From assembly GCA_041596515.1 (NCBI GenBank), contig JBFHIJ010000014.1:1-64000 (forward strand): a DNA stretch of 64,000 bases, given 5' to 3'. The position numbers were made by a program, and so were the translations under genes. The DNA comes from JBFHIJ01 sp041596515 (lineage in GTDB: Bacteria > Bacteroidota > Ignavibacteria > Kapaibacteriales > UBA2268). Shown here piece by piece: positions 9,301 to 18,088 of this stretch (its first letter is position 1; each line of letters opens with the position of its first letter). The notes beneath the pieces are model-generated. The model saw nothing but the letters and a program-made list of their open reading frames with translations, searched no databases and was not told the origin of the DNA.

Positions 9301-11941
9301 AGCCACTAATTTCATTATTAGCAATGACGTTATTGTCTGCTGTCAATGTATCCAAATTAAAGAAGTTTGAGTTAGTTTTGTCATACAACGGAGCAACTGA
9401 TCTCAATACAATTGCAGCAGTGTAGTAGGCAGTGTTGCTTCTTTGGTCTGCTTCTTGAGTAAAAGCACCCAAACCTGCATTATATACAGTTAAAGGCAGA
9501 GAAGAAGATAAGTTTGGAGTATCATCGGTGATAATACAGTTTTTGATTTGACAATCAGAAGCACCAGAACCTAAATAAAATACAGATGCAAATTTATCAT
9601 TTTTAGTTTCTAAGTTAAATTTGAAAGATTTTTGGCTGCCACCATCAAAAACAATATGACCACCAGAATTTGCAAACCTGTTTTTCTTGCTGTCTGTGAC
9701 GACATGTACGGCAGCATTTGTATTACGTGGAGAGAAGTTCTGAGCAATATAGATACCAATACCATTAGCTGATTTCAAATTGAAATTGATACTAGCTTTA
9801 GATGTAGAAAGAGCATCAGAAGGTTTGAAAGTAATAGTGTTTGCATCGCTAACACCAATAATTCTTGAAGACATATCCAATGCAGGACCTTCTACGTTCA
9901 AACTACCTATTTCGTAATTTGGATCTAACAATTCAAAAGTAACCGGTCCATCTACGCCTTTTAAGAATAGCATATCTAAAGCAGTTTTAATAGATATAAA
10001 GTTTCTTGTTCCAGTGCCATTTGCACTAATTGTATACGTACCTGACATCAATGTTTCTACATTAAAGGTAGATTCCACTGTATTATTTGTTTTATCTTTA
10101 TCGTTAGGACTATTAATACTAACAACACATTTATAAGTACCAGGCAATTCAGGAATAAATTCGCCAATAAATGGCACTGAAGTCACATTATAATTACCTG
10201 CTTGTAAGTCTTGTATATTCATTTCGTCTTGGTACACTACGTTTGTAGACGGCAATGGACCAACGATAGTAAATACTGCAGGTACGTTAGACAAATCTAC
10301 AATACCATTATTAATAAATTTAGCTCTCGGTATTAAAGGTCTGCCAACAAATACGTTTGCATTGGGTGCTTCAACAGATACTGCCCCCGGCTCTACATCA
10401 TATACAATATCAAAGTAATGTCTTCTGGAAACAGCTGTACCAATATTATTATTTGATGGCATATCATCATCATCACTAAGCAACTGTGAAGTATATACAA
10501 CATAGTATTGCCCAACATGAGCTGCAGGAGTCATAGTTCTGAAGTTAGGAAAATCAACTGAAACAAAATCACCTGTGTGAAGTGGTCTTGATGTATTTTG
10601 CCAATCGTATACTTCAGGACCATAAACTACTTTATCATTGTTAGCATCATATATGGTTGCTGTTACATTAAATTGAGTGATATCTGCAGTACCATAGTTT
10701 CTCATTCTGACTTGAAGAGGAACTATATTATTAATCAAATACCTGCCATCTTTTCTCGGATATTTTACATCGCTTACAGCAAGGTCGTTTTCCAAAGCGA
10801 TTTGGACATTTTTAGTAATAACCTGAGCAGGTTTATCACTTCCTATTGTAATAAGCTTACAAATTAATTCATACCTACCTGGTTCGATAGTTGCACCATC
10901 TGTAATCAAATCAAAGCTACCATCATTAAGATCCGAATCAGGATTCGCTCTGTCATAAGATGCAGCTTTACCAATTGCATGAGTGATTGCAAGTGTTTCT
11001 TTCATGCCTACCGGTTGAGGATTTGGAGTGAAAGTATTAGTAGTAGCATCACCTTCGTTAGTAGCTCTATAGACAACTTCACCTGTCTTTGTATTCTGTA
11101 AAGTATAATCTATCACAAAATCAGGCATATCGGCTAAACGCAATACTTCGATAGAAGGTGCAGGATATGTTTCACCTATTTTCCAAAGCTCATTATTATC
11201 TGTAGATTCAGAAATTAGAATAGGTGTTGTCAACCCAAATTCAATTGTTTTTCCTGTAGGGAACAATGATGCAACATCTTCAGTTAAGAATTTTGTAGCA
11301 ATATCCCTACGAACAACAAATGCAGCTGAAGTAGGTTCTATATTGATATATTTTGATTTGTCATTACCTGTGACAAAACAAATAGAATTATTTGAACCAC
11401 CCTCTCCAAGATCTGACATATTGCCATATACAAATCTGATTATATTGCTACCTTCATCAAGTTGCAACTGAAACGATAAACTATTTGTCCATCCATCCGA
11501 ATTACCCCAATATCTAACAGTCTTCCATTCCGCTACGAATGTACGATTTGGAGAAGTACCAATTATATCCCATCTGATATCGCCGGTTCCCGGATCACAA
11601 TCTAAATCTTCACCCATAGGAACGAGCATATTGGGATCTGAAATCGAATAGTAACCTCCGTTTGTTGTGCTTGGTTTCGAATCATTATATAGCTGAGCTG
11701 TACCATTAGAAGTTACTCTAATTCCGGTAAATTCTCCGCCATCGTGTTCAAAAACAAACGGCAATTCCACATTCCATCCCTCAGTATCACCGGTACCTAA
11801 TACAGTACCTGCAATTGGAGTATAATCTCCATTGTAACTTGTTACCTCTACATCATTCAAATCCACCGCCATTACATTAGGTGAACTTAAAAGGACAACG
11901 AGTGACACTAACAATGCACTTAACACATTGAACTTTTTCAT
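6320..11941 (-). CDS. Giant secreted beta-helix protein with T9SS sorting tail (paralogue 2)
   Basis: 1873 residues, collinear with the protein at 57-5654. It has a signal peptide (about 1-25, ending near VMA), an N-terminal sandwich-like domain, CARDB-like segments, and a central parallel beta-helix with Asn-rich rungs (NNVIANNEISGFGYGIASMG, NTISNVGHAGVFVGFEEG, VNNTIVVNGDDG). After these come a fibronectin-like module (VVLNWATASELNSDRFEIERT) and a T9SS type A tail (TPNPVVTDANIS ... SGNYTLVLNSNN ... VKVVK). A GAGG Shine-Dalgarno lies 5 nt before the ATG. The strongest shared blocks are the beta-helix and the tail; the N-terminal third is more diverged. Each gene has its own terminator, so the pair is probably two transcription units that arose by duplication. 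The function is unknown beyond being a large cell-surface or secreted protein. Confidence 0.85.
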   Translation of the reverse strand: MKKFNVLSALLVSLVVLLSSPNVMAVDLNDVEVTSYNGDYTPIAGTVLGTGDTEGWNVELPFVFEHDGGEFTGIRVTSNGTAQLYNDSKPSTTNGGYYSISDPNMLVPMGEDLDCDPGTGDIRWDIIGTSPNRTFVAEWKTVRYWGNSDGWTNSLSFQLQLDEGSNIIRFVYGNMSDLGEGGSNNSICFVTGNDKSKYINIEPTSAAFVVRRDIATKFLTEDVASLFPTGKTIEFGLTTPILISESTDNNELWKIGETYPAPSIEVLRLADMPDFVIDYTLQNTKTGEVVYRATNEGDATTNTFTPNPQPVGMKETLAITHAIGKAASYDRANPDSDLNDGSFDLITDGATIEPGRYELICKLITIGSDKPAQVITKNVQIALENDLAVSDVKYPRKDGRYLINNIVPLQVRMRNYGTADITQFNVTATIYDANNDKVVYGPEVYDWQNTSRPLHTGDFVSVDFPNFRTMTPAAHVGQYYVVYTSQLLSDDDDMPSNNNIGTAVSRRHYFDIVYDVEPGAVSVEAPNANVFVGRPLIPRAKFINNGIVDLSNVPAVFTIVGPLPSTNVVYQDEMNIQDLQAGNYNVTSVPFIGEFIPELPGTYKCVVSINSPNDKDKTNNTVESTFNVETLMSGTYTISANGTGTRNFISIKTALDMLFLKGVDGPVTFELLDPNYEIGSLNVEGPALDMSSRIIGVSDANTITFKPSDALSTSKASINFNLKSANGIGIYIAQNFSPRNTNAAVHVVTDSKKNRFANSGGHIVFDGGSQKSFKFNLETKNDKFASVFYLGSGASDCQIKNCIITDDTPNLSSSLPLTVYNAGLGAFTQEADQRSNTAYYTAAIVLRSVAPLYDKTNSNFFNLDTLTADNNVIANNEISGFGYGIASMGTGLLFEAGSVNKNTMFYNANNVYESNTISNVGHAGVFVGFEEGSEIRHNRIYDVQGTLVASACGIVAGGEADRDMFGYNTVGLKILGNEISNLSNANEIYGIKVDQAPSIVIENNAFSLYPKADDNILIANNSIWQLNAQETYTTRVGVAVFSQRATKGNFQNSSMQAFQPDYVVRNTNVVNNTIVVNGDDGVVNSGSVIGLALQDNRNAVIKNNAIAVMDNEFSENCLASTALYLQNGDVKNQNVVSDRNVFWTNNSASTIARMVETDEANAILNMGHTTEYNTLNNWMVWSGQDMNSVESNFMTAYEFVGAAPQALRVKSNPLPLNSVLNNRGDRVELNTTDLLGNARGEAGQRYDIGALEFNGRSYVSDVESTTILEPAAFKANDGTEFGDAEYIMTSLPLSVKVRVRNNGSLMQQSAKANLSIYRELPNGDFAVSPEYVETVSFDVTTNESTDVVFDLNGKFEPKTYSDLRLNSSYAASVPSKFVNMTANVTPRYKIEVSVENDEDNYNNIVSKNVRYFIRRSWLRLLVTSENVNADLNSNPTQDVIASALNHSKLIEGLNLLGWDVEIDPTATDIENDRFDYDVLDRNSWEPRAIEYSPYNSVIWSDANDTKTVEDGEVANTLTRFQEMDLNEYIAAGTISVKKNLIFASQELLRNEATGFSQKVFAAYNRPVATPDIIDYSNVTGMSIGRNLVHFITATNFTGDAAPQPALMTMTQDIEGVAKLGFYYTNVASGNANLPESEKIHTIGTVSPKANRILLGSDWRHFADIEKVLRSLFDFAEANGGTIIPVELVNFDANVVDNKVVLNWATASELNSDRFEIERTTANNGFDGLFGRIESVNAAGKSGKVLDYNAVDYNVEFGNTYAYRLKMIDRDGKFEYSNTEYVTLEGANSLAIKGVTPNPVVTDANISVSVYESADAEMYLVDMSGKVVANVFTGNLSAGSHIIKLNAADIASGNYTLVLNSNNIVRTITVKVVK

Positions 11942-12476
11942 GCAACCTCGAAATTTAAATATTAAACAACTATATATATTATAAATCTTCTATACACGCT
12001 ATTTTTAGATAGTAGCATAGCCAACTTAGCAATTTTTTCTTATTTATAGGATTAAATTTTCTATTTTTAACAATTTTTTTAATTTATTATATTAGGTATT
12101 ATTATAGTTTATATTCTACTTGCAAAACACTATATATACTATATTCCATTTTGTATCCTACTATACAGGCATATTAGAACTTTCATGCCACTTATATTTA
12201 TTTTTATCTGTCACATCAATAACATATATATTTTTGTTATGTTTCATATCTATAGTATTTTTTTATGTTTTTATTGCATTATTATTCTACTTTACACTAC
12301 CGTATTTTAAATCTATATCATATCATATATTTTTATGTTTTTAGCTAATTAATTACATCCCTTGTCATTATTGTATGTTTTGATAACGGTACTAATTCAA
12401 AATATATTCTTTCCTTTGATTATTCCTCCTAACTAACTATCTTTATATTTTTAGTACCGGACTTTAGCGTATCCAG
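11942..12476. other. AT-rich divergent intergenic region
   Basis: 535 bp between the divergently transcribed giant gene (minus) and ruvB (plus). It must hold both promoters, but I could not single out a convincing box in such AT-rich sequence. The 74-codon ORF at 12120-12344 is a run of aromatic and hydrophobic residues and is probably not a gene. Confidence 0.5.
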
Positions 12477-13511
12477 ATGGAAAATATAAATAGATCGGAT
12501 TTCACAAATCCTCACAAGCTTTCGGAAGAAGAGTTAGACAGATCACTCAGGCCTCAGACTTTCTCTGATTTCACAGGCCAAAAGAAAATAGTAGACAATC
12601 TTTCTGTATTCATTGCTGCAGCTCTGCAGCGAAGCGAATCGTTAGACCATGTACTTCTTACAGGGCCTCCCGGCTTAGGTAAAACAACTCTAAGCCATAT
12701 CATAGCAAAAGAAATGAAATGCAATATCAAAACTACTTCCGGTCCTGTATTAGAAAAGCCCGGGGATTTGGCAGGGCTACTGACTAATCTGGAGGAAGGT
12801 GATGTCCTCTTTATTGATGAAATACACAGGCTCTCCCCTATTGTCGAAGAATTTCTATACTCAGCTATGGAAGACTTCAGATTAGATATTATGATTGATT
12901 CCGGCCCCTCAGCCCGCACTATCCAGTTATCCATTCCTAACTTTACTCTGATTGGTGCTACCACAAGAGCAGGACTTCTTACAGCTCCACTACGTTCTCG
13001 TTTTGGTATAATTAATAGATTGGATTACTATTCCAATCAAGAACTTATGTTAGTGGTGCTCAGGTCTGCGCAGCTTTTAGGTGTTTCTATCACTGAAGAA
13101 GGGGCATTGGAGCTAGCGTCCCGGTCTCGTGGTACTCCTCGTATAGCAAATAGGCTATTACGAAGGACTCGCGATTTTGCTCAGATAAAAGGTGATGGTA
13201 CAATCTCTAAAGAAATTTCAGAAATTTCGCTGGCAGCCTTGGATGTAGACGAATATGGCCTAGACGATATGGATAAACGAATTCTGCTTTCCATTATTCA
13301 AAAGTATGATGGTGGACCGGTGGGTGTGAGCACTATTGCAGTTGCTGTCGGAGAAGAGGCAGGCACTATTGAGGAAGTTTACGAACCTTTTTTGATTCAG
13401 CAGGGTTTTCTGAAACGTACTCAGCGTGGACGAGTCGCCACTGAGCAGGCTTATAAACATTTTAAAATAGAATATAATACAAAAGAGAATAATCAAAACT
13501 CTCTATTTTGA
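12477..13511 (+). CDS. ruvB: Holliday junction branch migration helicase RuvB
   Basis: 344 residues, the usual RuvB length. RuvB is the hexameric AAA+ motor that, with RuvA, drives branch migration of Holliday junctions in recombination and repair. Visible features: Walker A GPPGLGKT (63-70), Walker B with DEIH (114-117), the sensor 1 stretch GATTRAG (160-166), the arginine-rich GTPRIANRLLRR region, and the C-terminal winged-helix motif GFLKRTQRGRVAT. The start has no obvious Shine-Dalgarno but gives the standard N-terminus. ruvA and ruvC are not in the window. The cupin gene follows 9 bp downstream and is probably cotranscribed. Confidence 0.97.
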   Translation: MENINRSDFTNPHKLSEEELDRSLRPQTFSDFTGQKKIVDNLSVFIAAALQRSESLDHVLLTGPPGLGKTTLSHIIAKEMKCNIKTTSGPVLEKPGDLAGLLTNLEEGDVLFIDEIHRLSPIVEEFLYSAMEDFRLDIMIDSGPSARTIQLSIPNFTLIGATTRAGLLTAPLRSRFGIINRLDYYSNQELMLVVLRSAQLLGVSITEEGALELASRSRGTPRIANRLLRRTRDFAQIKGDGTISKEISEISLAALDVDEYGLDDMDKRILLSIIQKYDGGPVGVSTIAVAVGEEAGTIEEVYEPFLIQQGFLKRTQRGRVATEQAYKHFKIEYNTKENNQNSLF

Positions 13512-13520
13512 GGTCTATCT

Positions 13521-13841
13521 ATGATAAAAAATATTTTCGACTCAATCCCCAAAAACTCAAACACAGAAGTCTTTGAGGATTTGCTCAATCATAAAAATGT
13601 ACAAATAGAACGTATCGTTTCTTCAGGACAAACCACCCCCGAAAATGAAGCTTATTTGCAGAAGCAAGCAGAGTGGGTCATTGTTTTAGAAGGCAAAGCA
13701 GCCATTCTATTTTGCGATGATAACATCACGCATCACTTAAAGAAAGGAGATTACCTCTATATACCTGAGCAATGCAAGCATAGAGTTGTTTATACAGATA
13801 CTACATGCGAAACTGTCTGGCTGGCGATTCATATAAGTTAG
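13521..13841 (+). CDS. Small cupin-domain protein
   Basis: 106 residues forming a single cupin barrel. The conserved second cupin motif is visible as GDYLYIPEQCKHRV (about 77-90) and the first motif region is WVIVLEGKAAILF, although its usual metal-binding His pair is not obvious. Cupins of this size are found as metal-binding enzymes or sensors, and no substrate can be assigned. It starts 9 bp after ruvB, suggesting an operon, and ends 4 bp before the convergent permease gene, with no terminator between. Confidence 0.8.
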   Translation: MIKNIFDSIPKNSNTEVFEDLLNHKNVQIERIVSSGQTTPENEAYLQKQAEWVIVLEGKAAILFCDDNITHHLKKGDYLYIPEQCKHRVVYTDTTCETVWLAIHIS

Positions 13842-13845
13842 ACTA

Positions 13846-15075
13846 TCATTTATATTTGATAGCTTGCAATGGTGTGATTTTCAGAGCAATAGCGGCAGGA
13901 ATTAGAGTTGAAATCAGACCAAGAAGCATAGAAATTATAAAAACTACTACATAATATTCAGGAATAATTACTACCGGCATAGCATCGATAAAATATATTT
14001 CTCCGTCTAACTTAATCAAAGAATAGTTTTGCTGCAGTATAGAAAACACAAAGGATATAACTAAACCTAAACTCGTCCCTACAAAACTAACTTTGACTCC
14101 TTGCAGTATAAATATACCTAATATCTTTTTACCCGGCATGCCCAAAGCTCGTAGGATGCCAATATTTTTTGTCTTTTCTACAACTGTAATAAGTAGCATA
14201 GTAATAATATTAAGCACTGCCACAATAGAAATCAAACCTAATACCAAAGGGATAGGCTCCTTTTGCAAATCAATCCATGCAAAGAGCGAACGGTGAATTT
14301 GCTGAACTGATAAACAATAAAACGGATAGCCCATTTGTTTCTCTAATATTAGAGCTTTGATTGGAGCTTGCTTTACATCTTTTATAGCAACATCAAACCC
14401 GGTACATTCACCTGTAGCTAAGCCCGAAAGTTCTTGTAGCATCTGAAAAGGCACGTATACCATATTCCTGTCATATTGAGTCATCCCTGTCTCATAGATA
14501 CCGTTTATTGTCATCTTTCTTATCTTTGAGTCAGGCATTGAGTTATTACCGTTGGTGAGTATCACATACATGACAATTTTATCGCCTCTGTCCACACCTA
14601 ATACATCAGCCAAGTCCTTACCGATTATTACTTCATTAGCTGAAGAAGAAGTAAATTTAGCATCCCCAACACTTATAAACTCTTTGATATTTGTTATATC
14701 CTGCGAAAAATCAAAACCATTGATTACTATACCTTCCAGATTTTTACCGGCTCTTACAAGCCCCTCTTTTTGCAAAGTAGGTTTCGCTTTAAGCACAAAA
14801 TCAAAGTCATTTTTCAATCTTGTGATGATTTCATTTTTATTATTATAAGGCTCTTCGGCAAAAGATTTGATATGAATATGCGAAGTAAATCGGTAAGCGC
14901 TATCCCGAAGCTTTAAGTCAAAACCCTCTAAAATAGAAAGTGAAATAATTAGAGCAATGCACCCAATCATTACACTCATTAGAGCTACCATTCTGGTAAA
15001 CCCAAAGAAAAACTTACGCTTTTCAGGCTTTGAAAATCTATCAGAGAGAAAATTTATATAATTTTTATCTTTCAC
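13846..15075 (-). CDS. LolC/LolE-type ABC transporter permease
   Basis: 409 residues with the FtsX/LolE permease architecture. One N-terminal membrane helix (about 27-50: MVALMSVMIGCIALIISL) is followed by a large MacB-like periplasmic domain (about 55-265), then three C-terminal helices (about 275-300, 320-345, 370-395) ending in ITPLQAIKYK. The NIGILRALGMPGKKILGIF segment after the second helix is the typical coupling loop that contacts the ATPase. Family members release lipoproteins from the inner membrane to LolA together with LolD. LolD is not adjacent, so the ATPase must be encoded elsewhere. Whether this is the true Lol system or a related exporter cannot be decided here. Confidence 0.88.
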   Translation of the reverse strand: MKDKNYINFLSDRFSKPEKRKFFFGFTRMVALMSVMIGCIALIISLSILEGFDLKLRDSAYRFTSHIHIKSFAEEPYNNKNEIITRLKNDFDFVLKAKPTLQKEGLVRAGKNLEGIVINGFDFSQDITNIKEFISVGDAKFTSSSANEVIIGKDLADVLGVDRGDKIVMYVILTNGNNSMPDSKIRKMTINGIYETGMTQYDRNMVYVPFQMLQELSGLATGECTGFDVAIKDVKQAPIKALILEKQMGYPFYCLSVQQIHRSLFAWIDLQKEPIPLVLGLISIVAVLNIITMLLITVVEKTKNIGILRALGMPGKKILGIFILQGVKVSFVGTSLGLVISFVFSILQQNYSLIKLDGEIYFIDAMPVVIIPEYYVVVFIISMLLGLISTLIPAAIALKITPLQAIKYK

Positions 15076-15108
15076 AACATCTCAAGTTATTATATATCCA
15101 AAAATAAT

Positions 15109-15144
15109 AAAAAAAAGAGGATATATTTATATAAACATACCCTC
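15109..15144 (-). terminator. Rho-independent terminator of the receiver-kinase gene
   Basis: The arms GAGGATAT (15117-15124) and ATACCCTC (15137-15144) pair with one wobble. On the minus strand the stem is followed by eight U residues from the A-run at 15109-15116. It lies 24 bp past the stop of the gene ending at 15169. Confidence 0.8.
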
Positions 15145-15168
15145 AGTCAAAAATTATAAATTGTTTTA

Positions 15169-16287
15169 CTATTCTTCTGATACTTGACATGGAATAGTCA
15201 AAGAGATTTTAGTCCACTTACCTTCTTCACTGGTAATATTAAAACTACCACCATGGACTTCCACTAACTTTTTAGCAATGACAAGACCAAGACCAACACC
15301 CTGCTGCTCATATATTTTTCTTTCAAATTGCCTATAGGCAGCAATGTTATCAATCTCCTCTATTTTCATGCCTCTACCATTATCAATTATTTCAAAATTG
15401 ATATAGTCTTCCTCAAGAAAAGCATTTAACGACACCTTAGTTCCATAACTTGAAAACTTAAAAGCATTATCCATGAGCTCGTCAAGTATTTTATGAAAAC
15501 TTTCAGATGCAATTTTACCTTGCACTCCGCTTGCATTTGCATTTAGCACTAAATCATCTTTTCTTTTATATCTATTAGCAACATAATCTGCTATGTCAAA
15601 AGCTACTGCTACAGGTTCATCTAATCTTTCATTTAAAAGAGATCTTTTCCTTGAGGGGTTATTTACAATCACACCAACTTTTACATAAATCAAAAAGTTT
15701 TCTGTTATCCGATTTAGTCTTTCAGATGATTTTATAATATCATCAGTAAACTCCATAAGCTCTTCTGATTTAATCGAGCCCTTTAGAGCTTCGTCCTTAA
15801 TAAATCGAGCAGTACCTATAACCTGATTTAAAACTGTTCTAAATTCATGAGGTAAAGAATAAGTAATACTTTCTTCTACTTTTGTAATCTCTTCGTCAAT
15901 TTTATCACGAAATTTTTCGTGTTTCTTCCATTGCGCATCTATAGCAGCAATTAGTTCATCTCTAGTGTAAGGCTTAACCAAAAAATCGTCTGCCCCTTTT
16001 TCCATACCAATACGCATATTAGGCTTTTCAGTAAAAGCAGTCAGAAAAATAAAAGGAGTAGTAACCGTTAAGGAATCTGCTCGAATTGTGTCTAACACTC
16101 CATAGCCATCCATCCCGGGCATGGATATATCGCATAATATCAAATCTGGCTTACATTCTTTCGCTTTTTCGACACCTTCGATTCCATCTGAAGCGGTATA
16201 TACATCATACCCTTCGAAGTTTAATAAAGTAGATGTACTTTCTAGAATAAAATCTGCATCATCAATTACAAGGATTTTCTTTGACAT
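15169..16287 (-). CDS. Response regulator-histidine kinase hybrid, no sensor domain
   Basis: 372 residues. An N-terminal receiver domain (about 1-120) has the acidic pair D9/D10, phosphoacceptor D53 in DLILCDISMPGMDG, T83 and K105 (FLVKPY). A short coiled linker leads to a HisKA dimerisation segment with the likely phosphorylated H147 (SLPHEFRTVLNQ). The C-terminal ATPase domain has its N box around N274 (DELMDNAFKFSS), G1 box DNGRG (302-306) and G2 box GVGLGL. There is no membrane segment, so it is a cytosolic hybrid that probably receives phosphate or signals from a partner and modulates its own kinase through the receiver. It has its own terminator and no adjacent partner regulator. The input signal is unknown. 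Confidence 0.92.
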   Translation of the reverse strand: MSKKILVIDDADFILESTSTLLNFEGYDVYTASDGIEGVEKAKECKPDLILCDISMPGMDGYGVLDTIRADSLTVTTPFIFLTAFTEKPNMRIGMEKGADDFLVKPYTRDELIAAIDAQWKKHEKFRDKIDEEITKVEESITYSLPHEFRTVLNQVIGTARFIKDEALKGSIKSEELMEFTDDIIKSSERLNRITENFLIYVKVGVIVNNPSRKRSLLNERLDEPVAVAFDIADYVANRYKRKDDLVLNANASGVQGKIASESFHKILDELMDNAFKFSSYGTKVSLNAFLEEDYINFEIIDNGRGMKIEEIDNIAAYRQFERKIYEQQGVGLGLVIAKKLVEVHGGSFNITSEEGKWTKISLTIPCQVSEE

Positions 16288-16579
16288 TTCGATTTCTTAC
16301 ATGATTTTGTTAAGTATAAAACACGAGGCTACATAATATAATATATTTATATGACTATTGTGCATTTCTATATTATTCAGAGACTATTTGACTAAGAGAT
16401 AAGTGTATATTATCTCTAATTTAATAAATCAATCAAATTTTGTTCCAATTTTGAATTATCCTCTATTCCTATGGACAACTCGTCAAATAATCCACAATAT
16501 ATTAACACATCAAATAATATATTGTTTTAAGTCCTAATTTTTGTTTTCTTGCATCCCATAATAATGCAAAGGTAAAAAA

Positions 16580-18019
16580 ATGCAAATAGATACTTACAAT
16601 AAACCTTCTGTCCACAAACAAAATTATATACCTATCGAAGGCAGAGTTCCGCCTAATGCTATCGAAGCCGAAAAGGCTTTGATTGGCGGTCTGATGCTCG
16701 ACAGGCAAGCCATAGCAAAAGCTATGGAAGTTGTGGATGAAGATAGCTTTTACCAAGAAAAACACAGACTTATCTTTGCCACAATTATTGATATGTTTGA
16801 TAAAGCCATTACGGTAGATATTGTTACTTTATCAGATGAACTCAGAGCAAGAAAAGTTTTAGAAAAAATTGGAGGCCCTGCTTATCTTGCAGAGCTAAAT
16901 AATTCTGTGCCTACTGCTGCAAACGTGGAGTTTCATGCCCGTATCGTTCAGGAAAAATATCTAAAACGATTTCTTATTAAAACTCTTGGAGAGCTTGAGA
17001 CCCAGGTTTATGATGAATCTATAGACGCATTTGACTGTATTGATTTGGCTGAAGCGGCTATTTTTCGTATCGGCGAAAAACGTGTAAATAATTCTTTTTT
17101 TTCCATGAAGCAAATGGCTAAAGAAGCTTATGATGTCATTTCACACCTTAGAGAGAGAGATAAAAGCTCTTTGCCGGGCGTTCCCTCCGGTATTGATTTG
17201 CTTGACAGAATGCTGGGTGGTTTCCAAAATTCAGATTTAATTATTCTCGCCGGCAGACCTTCTATGGGCAAGACCGCTTTTGCCTTGTCAGTAGTTAGAA
17301 ATATGGCAGTGGATTACGAAAAGCCTGTCGCTTTTTTCTCTATAGAGATGGCAAACATTCAACTTGTTATGCGTTTGCTCTCATCTGAGTCAGGAATAGA
17401 TCAATCAAAAATTAGAAACGGATACATAAACGAAGAGCAAAATCAGAAGATAATCAAAGGATTAGGGACACTTGCTGACGCTCCTCTCTTTATTGATGAT
17501 AGCCCTATGGTTACTATCACCGAACTCAAAGCAAAATGCCGTAGATTAAAAGCTGAGCACAATATTTCTATGGTAGTTGTCGATTATCTTCAGTTAGTAC
17601 ACGCTCCAAAATCAGAATCTAGGGAAAGAGAAATTTCTATCATCTCATCTTCGCTTAAGCAGATTGCAAAAGAATTGAATATTCCTGTCATGGCTCTTGC
17701 ACAGCTTAACCGTTCTGTAGAATCCAGAACCGATAAAAAGCCTATGCTTTCAGATTTGAGGGAATCGGGTTCTATCGAGCAAGATGCCGACGTGGTGATG
17801 TTTGTTAACAGACCTGAAAGATATGGACAACTAACTTACGAAGATGGTGCTCCAACTGAAAATACCGGCGAAATAATCATCGCAAAGCATAGGAACGGTG
17901 AGGTTGGAACAGTAAGAACTGCCTTCATAAAAGAGTACGCTCGCTTTGCGAATTTAGCTCTCGAATACGAAGAACGCTTTATACCGCAAGACCAGCAAAA
18001 TGATGACCCCGGTTTTTAA
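16580..18019 (+). CDS. dnaB: Replicative DNA helicase DnaB
   Basis: 479 residues. DnaB is the hexameric 5'-3' helicase at the replication fork. The N-terminal DnaB domain (about 25-125, starting PPNAIEAEKALIGGLML) is followed by the linker and the RecA-like ATPase: Walker A GRPSMGKT (225-232), the FFSIEM segment, Walker B MVVVDYLQL (331-339), and the arginine-finger region with DLRESGSIEQDADVV. The C-terminus IIAKHRNGEVGTV is typical. No intein is present. An AAAGGT ribosome binding site lies 6-7 nt upstream of the ATG. The convergent lipoprotein gene lies 70 bp downstream, separated by a hairpin. Confidence 0.97.
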   Translation: MQIDTYNKPSVHKQNYIPIEGRVPPNAIEAEKALIGGLMLDRQAIAKAMEVVDEDSFYQEKHRLIFATIIDMFDKAITVDIVTLSDELRARKVLEKIGGPAYLAELNNSVPTAANVEFHARIVQEKYLKRFLIKTLGELETQVYDESIDAFDCIDLAEAAIFRIGEKRVNNSFFSMKQMAKEAYDVISHLRERDKSSLPGVPSGIDLLDRMLGGFQNSDLIILAGRPSMGKTAFALSVVRNMAVDYEKPVAFFSIEMANIQLVMRLLSSESGIDQSKIRNGYINEEQNQKIIKGLGTLADAPLFIDDSPMVTITELKAKCRRLKAEHNISMVVVDYLQLVHAPKSESREREISIISSSLKQIAKELNIPVMALAQLNRSVESRTDKKPMLSDLRESGSIEQDADVVMFVNRPERYGQLTYEDGAPTENTGEIIIAKHRNGEVGTVRTAFIKEYARFANLALEYEERFIPQDQQNDDPGF

Positions 18020-18040
18020 AAATAGTGATAATGTTTTGTA

Positions 18041-18075
18041 TTTGAGTTTGTAGATTTGCTTTCTGCAAACTCAAA
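18041..18075. terminator. Hairpin between convergent genes, possible bidirectional terminator
   Basis: A perfect 10-bp inverted repeat, TTTGAGTTTG (18041-18050) and CAAACTCAAA (18066-18075), lies between the dnaB stop and the convergent lipoprotein gene. It lacks a clean T-tract on either side, so termination is plausible from position only. Confidence 0.45.
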
Positions 18076-18088
18076 GCTACATTATTAT

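Noticed and set aside
12120..12344. 74-codon ORF before ruvB
   Set aside because: Runs of Tyr, Phe, Leu and Ile from AT-rich DNA; no ribosome binding site, no domain.
16441..16510. Possible DnaA boxes before dnaB (AATCCACA and TTATCCTCT)
   Set aside because: Only isolated partial matches to TTATCCACA; not a cluster, and no AT-rich unwinding element with repeats could be recognised.
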